Shown here: positions 6,337 to 10,611 of the stretch, one piece after another
Layout: each line of letters starts with the position of its first letter
Numbering within the stretch: position 1 is the stretch's first letter
Source: Desulfobacterales bacterium
GTDB taxonomy: Bacteria; Desulfobacterota; Desulfobacteria; Desulfobacterales; RPRI01
Assembly: GCA_020052975.1 (NCBI GenBank)
Contig: JAGVOC010000110.1
Span: 1 to 10,611, forward strand
Length of the DNA: 10,611 bases
Direction of reading: 5' to 3'
Made by a program: the position numbers and the translations under genes
The notes under the pieces: generated by a model
The model's database searches: none
Seen by the model: the letters and a program-made list of their open reading frames with translations, nothing else
Told to the model about the DNA's origin: nothing

Positions 6337-6435
6337 TTTTGCCCAAGTACAAGGAAGGCGAAAATTTTAACCGCAGGAATACATTGAAGTATTTCGAGGA
6401 TGAAAATTTGAGCCTGACACAGTAATCGGGCAAAA
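6337..6435. repeat. Structured ~99-bp element with inverted-repeat ends
   Basis: Outer arms TTTTGCCC (6337-6344) and GGGCAAAA (6428-6435) are perfect 8-bp inverted repeats. Nested inside are GGC/GCC (6357-6359 with 6412-6414), opposed GA/GA dinucleotides (6360-6361 with 6410-6411), AAATTTT/AAAATTT (6362-6368 with 6403-6409) and an inner AATAC/GTATT hairpin (6378-6382 with 6389-6393). The nested arrangement is that of an RNA or a miniature palindromic mobile element. From memory it resembles a dispersed repeat in Desulfobacterota genomes; I could not check this. No target-site duplication is visible at its edges. Confidence 0.55.
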
Positions 6436-6444
6436 GGGGGTGTT

Positions 6445-6516
6445 ATGCAAAGGTCTCATATGACGTATCAAAAGACCGCAGATCTTTTGATACGCTTGTC
6501 ATTTGTTTTATCCTGA
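6445..6516 (+). other. Possible 23-codon leader ORF containing a perfect hairpin
   Basis: An ATG at 6445 sits 4 bases after AGGGGG (6435-6440) and opens 23 codons ending at TGA (6514-6516); the peptide begins MQRSHMTYQK and ends RLSFVLS. It contains only one Phe codon, so it is not a classical pheST leader peptide like E. coli PheM. The hairpin at 6464-6494 lies within it. It may well be chance. Confidence 0.2.
6464..6494 (+). promoter_or_regulatory. Perfect 12-bp hairpin upstream of pheS
   Basis: CGTATCAAAAGA (6464-6475) and TCTTTTGATACG (6483-6494) pair perfectly around a 7-base loop. Outer bases ATGA (6460-6463) and TCAT (6499-6502) can add 4 bp across a 4-base bulge. The following stretch (ATTTGTTTTATCC, 6501-6513) is only moderately T-rich, so this could be an attenuator, an mRNA stabiliser or a processing site ahead of pheST. 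Confidence 0.55.
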
Positions 6517-6551
6517 ACACCTTAAGCAAAAGTAAAGACAAATAGATAAAA

Positions 6552-7559
6552 TTGGAAAACACTATAGATCAGATTTGCACCGAAGCTCTCAGGGAAATTG
6601 AAGCTGCAAAAAGCAAAGACAGCTTAAATGCAATTTCAGTAAAATATCTTGGTCGAAAAGGTATCGTTACACGGTTTTTAAGAAATATTTCAAAACTTCC
6701 CACCGAAGAAAGGCCAAAAGCAGGAGAAAAAGCCAACGAGATAAAGAAAATTCTTGAAAAGGCTTTTGAAGAAACAGCAAACAGGCTTTATTCTCAGTCA
6801 CCTGAAGCGCAAGATTTTATTGATGTCTCTTTACCGGGAAGATCTGCTTTGCCCGGTTCGCTTCACCCTATTACCCAGATTACAAGACAGATTTGCGACA
6901 TATTTACCCGGATGGGTTTTGATATTGCGGAAGGACCGGAAATTGAAAGTGACTATTATAATTTTGAAGCCCTCAACATACCAAAGTATCATCCCGCAAG
7001 AGATATGCAGGACACTTTTTATGTTTCGGACAATATTGTTTTAAGAACCCATACGTCACCTATTCAGGTTCGGGTTATGGAAAAATGCAAGCCGCCTGTT
7101 AAGGTTATTGCGCCCGGGAAAGTATACCGGAGCGATTCCGATATCACTCATACGCCGATGTTTCACCAGGTTGAAGGCCTGATGGTTGGCGAAAACATAT
7201 CTTTTGGAAACTTAAAGGGCATACTTACCAATTTTGTTCACCTGATGTTTGATGAAAAGACGAGCTTAAGATTTCGCCCTAGCTTTTTCCCTTTTACTGA
7301 GCCAAGCGCTGAAGTTGACATACTTTGCGTTATGTGCAGGGGAAATGGTTGCAGGATATGCTCCCAGACCGGATGGCTTGAAGTTCTTGGCGCAGGCATG
7401 GTTCATCCTGCCGTTTTTGAAAATGTAGGATATGACACCACGAAAATCACCGGTTTTGCTTTTGGTATGGGAGTTGAACGAATTACAATGCTCAAATACG
7501 GAATTGACGACATCCGTAAATTTTTCGAAAACGACTTCAGGTTTTTAAGGCAGTTCTGA
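6552..7559 (+). CDS. pheS: Phenylalanine-tRNA ligase alpha subunit (TTG start)
   Basis: Catalytic subunit of the alpha2-beta2 class II enzyme that charges tRNA-Phe. It has 335 residues. An N-terminal coiled-coil arm (about 1-85, with VKYLGRKGIVT) is followed by the catalytic core: SLPGR, FDIAEGPEIESDYYNFEALN, the motif-2 region YRSDSDITHTPMFHQVEG, PSFFPFTEPSAEVD, and motif 3 GMGVERITML (305-314). Cys259, Cys262, Cys267 and Cys270 form a CxxC-x4-CxxC set found in many bacterial PheS proteins and probably binding a metal. The start must lie after the in-frame TAG at 6543; TTG 6552 gives the expected MENTIDQI terminus, and no in-frame ATG occurs until deep in the protein. No clear Shine-Dalgarno precedes it. 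pheT begins 1 base after its stop. Confidence 0.96.
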   Translation: MENTIDQICTEALREIEAAKSKDSLNAISVKYLGRKGIVTRFLRNISKLPTEERPKAGEKANEIKKILEKAFEETANRLYSQSPEAQDFIDVSLPGRSALPGSLHPITQITRQICDIFTRMGFDIAEGPEIESDYYNFEALNIPKYHPARDMQDTFYVSDNIVLRTHTSPIQVRVMEKCKPPVKVIAPGKVYRSDSDITHTPMFHQVEGLMVGENISFGNLKGILTNFVHLMFDEKTSLRFRPSFFPFTEPSAEVDILCVMCRGNGCRICSQTGWLEVLGAGMVHPAVFENVGYDTTKITGFAFGMGVERITMLKYGIDDIRKFFENDFRFLRQF

Positions 7560-7560
7560 T

Positions 7561-9975
7561 ATGAAAGTTAGTTTAAGCTGGCTAAAAGATTATGTAAATA
7601 TTGAAATGGACGTCCAGGATCTGGCATCTGCTTTAACGATGGCAGGCCTTGAAGTTGAGTCCGTCACTAATTCATTCGACTATCTCGAAAAGGTGGTGGT
7701 TGGTCGCATCGTTGAAATCAGTCCTCATCCTAATGCCGAAAAACTGAAGCTCTGCCGTGTTGATGCAGGCAACAGTATCGTGCAGGTTGTCTGTGGCGCA
7801 CCCAATATAGTCGAAAACATCCTTGCTCCGCTTGCTCTTCCCGGAACAGTTTTTCCAGACGGATCTGTTCTTCAGACATGCGACATACGCGGACAAGTAT
7901 CAGAAGGAATGCTATGCAGCAAAAGAGAGCTTGAGCTGGGCGACGACAAAAGCGGTGTTATGGTTCTATCCGGCACCCCTGAGGCAGGCATAAAGATTTC
8001 AGTAGCCCTCTCTCTTTCCGACTTTGTCCTTGAAATCGGACTTACCCCAAACAGATCCGACTGTTTGAGCGTAATCGGAATAGCCAGAGAAATAGCTGCC
8101 ATTCAAAAACTAAAAATTGAGTATCCGGTTAAACAGCAACCGGATAGTAATAAGGACATACTGAAATATACTTCTGTCAAAATAGAAGCCCCGGAACATT
8201 GCCCAAGGTATGCCGCCGCCCTTGTTACAGATATAACCGTATCTGAATCTCCCTTCTGGCTAAGAAAACGCCTCATATCAATAGGGCAAAGGCCTATTAA
8301 CAACATAGTTGATATTACGAATTTCGTCATGATGGAATGCGGTCAGCCTCTTCATGCATTTGATTTTAACCGGCTGGCCGAAAACAGAATTGTTGTCCGC
8401 ACCGCAGAAAAGGGGGAAACCTTTGTAACTCTTGATCAGAAAGAACGTATCCTTGATCCGGAGATGCTCATGATTTGCGACGGGGAAAAGCCTGTTGCGA
8501 TAGCAGGAGTCATGGGAGGGCTTAATTCTGAAATAGGAAACTCCACCAGAAGAGTCCTGATTGAAAGCGCCTATTTCAATCCTTTAAGCATAAGAAAAAC
8601 CTCCAAAAAGCTTGGGCTAAGCACCGAAGCATCTTACCGTTTCGAACGCGGTTTAGATCCCCTGGGAACCGTTAATGCGCTGGTAAGAGCCGCCTTACTT
8701 ATGACCGAGACAGGAAACGGGAAATTGATAGGCGGTATTATCGACGAAAATCCCCTGATTCATGATGTAGTCCCAATTGAGCTTAGCATAAGTGAAACAG
8801 GCCGTCTTCTCGGCATAGAAATGAACAGGGAAAATATTAAATCCTGCCTTGAATCAATCGAGTTTAATGTAGAAAATGCTGATTCAGACACTCTAAGGGT
8901 TACGCCACCCTCTTTCAGGGTCGATATAACAAGGTCCGTTGATCTTATGGAGGAGGCCGCACGCCTTTATGGATATAACAATATCCCGACAACTCTGCCT
9001 TTTATGCATGCCGGAACCATTCAGCCATTAAAAACCCTCGTTTTAAGGGATAGGATTAAAAACATTATGACCGGCCTCTCGTTCATGGAGGCAATTAATT
9101 ACAGTTTTATTAATGAATCATCCTGCGATCAGCTCAGGCTCCTTTCAAATGACAAGAAAAGGAAACTCCTGCATGTTCTAAATCCTATAAATGAAGAGCA
9201 GAGCGTAATGAGAACATCGCTTATTCCTGGTCTCCTTGAAACCATGCGCCGGAATTTATCACAGCAGGTAAGAAATCTTAAGCTGTTTGAAACCGGAAAT
9301 ATTTTCTTGAGCAGGGGGCCGGACGCTCTTCCTGAAGAAGTGGAAATGGCGGCTGGGTTATGGACCGGCGACCGTTATAATTCTGCCTGGTACGCAAAGG
9401 AGACCGGTTGTGATTTTTACGATATAAAAGGAATCGTTGAAGGACTCATATCCGCCCTTAATATAAACAATATCAGTTTTACAAAAATGCCTTTCGAATT
9501 GTGCTGCTACACAAAGCAGGGGTATACTGCTCAGGTTACAATAGAAGGCAGGCTCATAGGCCTTGTTGGAGAAGTACATCCGGAAGTTCTTCGCAATTTT
9601 AATTTGAAGCAGAGAGCCTTTATTTTTGAATTGAACTGCAACACTCTTCTTGATCTCACAAACAAGGCGAAGATATCTAAACTATTGCCAAAATTTCCTT
9701 TTACAACAAGAGATATTACCTTTATAATCAGCAAAGATATTGAAGCCATGTCTATACTGGAAAGACTTAACAGCTTCGGTGAAAAGCTTATTGAAAATAC
9801 GCAACTGTTCGATATCTTCGAAGGTGATCCTGTTCCGCCTGGAAAAAAGAGCGTGTCTGTCAGGATAATATACAGGTCTCCGGAAAAAACCCTCGAGGAC
9901 AATGAGGTAAATGGTATCCACATAAATATTATAAACAGGCTTTTAGGGGAATTCAATGCATCACTGCAGGCCTGA
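7561..9975 (+). CDS. pheT: Phenylalanine-tRNA ligase beta subunit
   Basis: Non-catalytic partner of PheS. It binds tRNA-Phe and its B3/B4 module edits mischarged Tyr-tRNA-Phe. The product has 804 residues, in the normal range. Domains in order: N-terminus MKVSLSWLKDYV; tRNA-binding OB-like domain (about 40-150, with HPNAEKLKLCRVD and VVCGAPN); B3/B4 (about 210-385, with RPINNIVDITNFVM, GQPLHAFD, AGVMGG and GLSTEASYRFERGLDP); B5 (about 400-475); a catalytic-like core (about 480-690); and a C-terminal anticodon-binding FDX-ACB domain (about 710-804, beginning FPFTTRDITFII). The 1-base gap to pheS implies translational coupling for 1:1 subunit supply. No truncation or frameshift is seen. Confidence 0.97.
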   Translation: MKVSLSWLKDYVNIEMDVQDLASALTMAGLEVESVTNSFDYLEKVVVGRIVEISPHPNAEKLKLCRVDAGNSIVQVVCGAPNIVENILAPLALPGTVFPDGSVLQTCDIRGQVSEGMLCSKRELELGDDKSGVMVLSGTPEAGIKISVALSLSDFVLEIGLTPNRSDCLSVIGIAREIAAIQKLKIEYPVKQQPDSNKDILKYTSVKIEAPEHCPRYAAALVTDITVSESPFWLRKRLISIGQRPINNIVDITNFVMMECGQPLHAFDFNRLAENRIVVRTAEKGETFVTLDQKERILDPEMLMICDGEKPVAIAGVMGGLNSEIGNSTRRVLIESAYFNPLSIRKTSKKLGLSTEASYRFERGLDPLGTVNALVRAALLMTETGNGKLIGGIIDENPLIHDVVPIELSISETGRLLGIEMNRENIKSCLESIEFNVENADSDTLRVTPPSFRVDITRSVDLMEEAARLYGYNNIPTTLPFMHAGTIQPLKTLVLRDRIKNIMTGLSFMEAINYSFINESSCDQLRLLSNDKKRKLLHVLNPINEEQSVMRTSLIPGLLETMRRNLSQQVRNLKLFETGNIFLSRGPDALPEEVEMAAGLWTGDRYNSAWYAKETGCDFYDIKGIVEGLISALNINNISFTKMPFELCCYTKQGYTAQVTIEGRLIGLVGEVHPEVLRNFNLKQRAFIFELNCNTLLDLTNKAKISKLLPKFPFTTRDITFIISKDIEAMSILERLNSFGEKLIENTQLFDIFEGDPVPPGKKSVSVRIIYRSPEKTLEDNEVNGIHINIINRLLGEFNASLQA

Positions 9976-10004
9976 CAACCTGTTCTCAAGCCCGAGCCAT
10001 AACG

Positions 10005-10346
10005 ATGCAAAACAACTCGCATTCTGACATGCAAATACCCGATAAACTCTATTTCAAGATCGGACAGGTCGGCGAAATAGCAGGATTGCCTACATCTGTC
10101 ATACGGTTCTGGGAAACCGAATTTTCTAAAATTAATCCCAAACGATCCTCCTCGGGGCAACGTCTTTACAGAAAAAGCGATGTTGAGCTTATCCTCAAAA
10201 TAAAACATCTTCTTTATGATAAGAAATTTACCATCCGCGGAGCAAAAAAATACCTTGGCTCTGACACAGATGAAAACAAATTTTCCTCAGCCACAATGGA
10301 AGAGCTGCGCCAGGAACTCATCAGCATAAGAAAGATGCTGACTTAA
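10005..10346 (+). CDS. Small MerR-family transcriptional regulator
   Basis: DNA-binding protein of 113 residues with an N-terminal winged helix-turn-helix: FKIGQVGEIAGLPTSVIRFWETEF (about 17-40), then the wing segment SGQRLYRKSDVELILKIKHLLYDKKFTIRGAKKYL (about 50-84). A short polar tail (about 85-113) contains a possible dimer coil (MEELRQELISIRKML). There is no effector domain and no metal-binding cysteines, so the signal it senses is unknown. Small MerR proteins of this kind often follow pheT, sometimes after ihfA, in Deltaproteobacteria, but their targets are not established to my knowledge. It starts 29 bp after pheT without a clear ribosome site; an alternative ATG is at 10029. ihfA is absent between pheT and this gene. 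Confidence 0.9.
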   Translation: MQNNSHSDMQIPDKLYFKIGQVGEIAGLPTSVIRFWETEFSKINPKRSSSGQRLYRKSDVELILKIKHLLYDKKFTIRGAKKYLGSDTDENKFSSATMEELRQELISIRKMLT

Positions 10347-10358
10347 CTTCATGTCACT

Positions 10359-10419
10359 TGAATCCCGGAATCCTATTTTTTTTCACTCGAATCCTTGAAC
10401 CCTCGACCCCTTGAATCCT
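10359..10419. repeat. 8-bp minisatellite, consensus YGAAYCCT
   Basis: Four perfectly in-phase units occupy 10388-10419: CGAATCCT, TGAACCCT, CGACCCCT and TGAATCCT. Two more units, TGAATCCC and GGAATCCT, lie at 10359-10374, separated by a 13-base insert that contains eight T residues (10376-10383). It begins 12 bases after the merR stop. Confidence 0.6.
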
Positions 10420-10494
10420 AATGGGATCACCGACTCTTTTGAAGACGATCAATATATATTTTAGGCTATACTTGCATAGACACTTCAAAAACTG

Positions 10495-10523
10495 TTGACA
10501 TTAGTTATAAATTGTCATACACA
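10495..10523 (+). promoter_or_regulatory. Candidate tRNA-Gly promoter with overlapping dyad
   Basis: A perfect TTGACA -35 (10495-10500) lies 37 bases before the tRNA. The -10 is poorly defined; TACACA (10518-10523) at 17 bp matches 3 of 6. TGACA (10496-10500) and TGTCA (10513-10517) form a 5-bp inverted repeat across the promoter spacer. Confidence 0.35.
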
Positions 10524-10537
10524 GCAACATTCGGTAA

Positions 10538-10610
10538 GCGGGCATAACTCAGCTGGTAGAGTGCAAGCTTCCCAAGCTTGGAGTCGCGAGTTCGAATCTC
10601 GTTGCCCGCT
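10538..10610 (+). tRNA. tRNA-Gly, anticodon CCC
   Basis: A complete 73-base cloverleaf can be folded by hand. The acceptor stem is GCGGGCA (10538-10544) with TGCCCGC (10603-10609). The D arm is ACTC/GAGT around AGCTGGTA. The anticodon arm is CAAGC (10564-10568) with GCTTG (10576-10580), loop TTCCCAA, anticodon CCC at 10571-10573. The variable loop is GAGTC. The T arm is GCGAG/CTCGT (one G-T pair) around TTCGAAT. The discriminator is T73 (10610), as expected for bacterial tRNA-Gly. The anticodon reads the Gly codon GGG. The final base C (10611) could be the first base of an encoded CCA, but the window ends there. Confidence 0.96.
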
Positions 10611-10611
10611 C

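Noticed and set aside
6292..6551. T-box riboswitch or PheM-type attenuator for pheST
   Set aside because: No T-box consensus or Phe-rich leader peptide is seen; the only small ORF has a single Phe codon.
9531..10208. Long minus-strand open frame (225 codons) over the pheT end and merR
   Set aside because: It overlaps two well-supported plus-strand genes, and its sequence resembles no family I know.
10347..10387. Terminator after merR based on the T8 tract (10376-10383)
   Set aside because: No stable stem precedes the T tract; it lies inside the minisatellite.
10564..10580. Palindrome AAGCTTCCCAAGCTT
   Set aside because: It is the anticodon arm of tRNA-Gly, not a regulatory dyad.
1..10611. 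CRISPR array, insertion sequence, prophage or defence system
   Set aside because: No regularly spaced long repeats, transposase, integrase, nuclease or toxin-antitoxin genes are present; all protein genes are identified families.

Overview
The window joins two divergent gene blocks. Bases 1-4460 (minus strand) hold a tripartite efflux operon, read right to left: a NodT/TolC-type outer-membrane lipoprotein, a MacA-like membrane fusion protein, a stand-alone MacB/LolD-type ATPase, and a MacB-type permease cut by the window edge. Bases 4896-10346 (plus strand) hold the translation cluster infC-rpmI-rplT-pheS-pheT followed by a small MerR-family regulator gene. A complete tRNA-Gly(CCC) gene (10538-10610) closes the window.

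The organism is a Gram-negative bacterium, since the pump needs an outer membrane. The gene order infC-rpmI-rplT-pheST-merR, the four-cysteine PheS, and a structured repeat between rplT and pheS that I associate from memory with sulfate-reducer genomes suggest Desulfobacterota (former Deltaproteobacteria). This is inference without a database search. The common upstream neighbour thrS is not present, and neither is ihfA, which often follows pheT.

No unknown protein system is visible; every protein belongs to a well-known family. The interesting content is in RNA-level control of the translation operon. (1) infC almost certainly starts at an AUA codon (4896) behind an 8-base perfect Shine-Dalgarno, the hallmark of IF3 autoregulation through non-canonical start codons. 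(2) The last codons of rpmI can form a perfect 11-bp stem with the rpmI-rplT spacer, and the adjacent CUCCUUC can pair with the rplT Shine-Dalgarno. This is a pseudoknot-type layout that would couple rplT translation to rpmI and could be an L20 feedback site. (3) The infC-rpmI spacer holds a second pseudoknot-like pair of dyads, a 9-bp terminator-like hairpin and a possible leader hairpin. (4) The rplT-pheS spacer holds a ~99-bp element with inverted-repeat ends and nested stems, then a perfect 12-bp hairpin inside a short possible leader ORF. (5) An 8-bp minisatellite lies between merR and the tRNA.

The pump genes are tightly packed (12-bp gap, 4-bp overlap, 6-bp gap) and should be one transcript. 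Their likely job is ATP-driven export of a drug, lipid or peptide-like substrate from the inner membrane or periplasm through the outer-membrane duct. The translation block supplies IF3, two 50S proteins and both subunits of phenylalanyl-tRNA synthetase.
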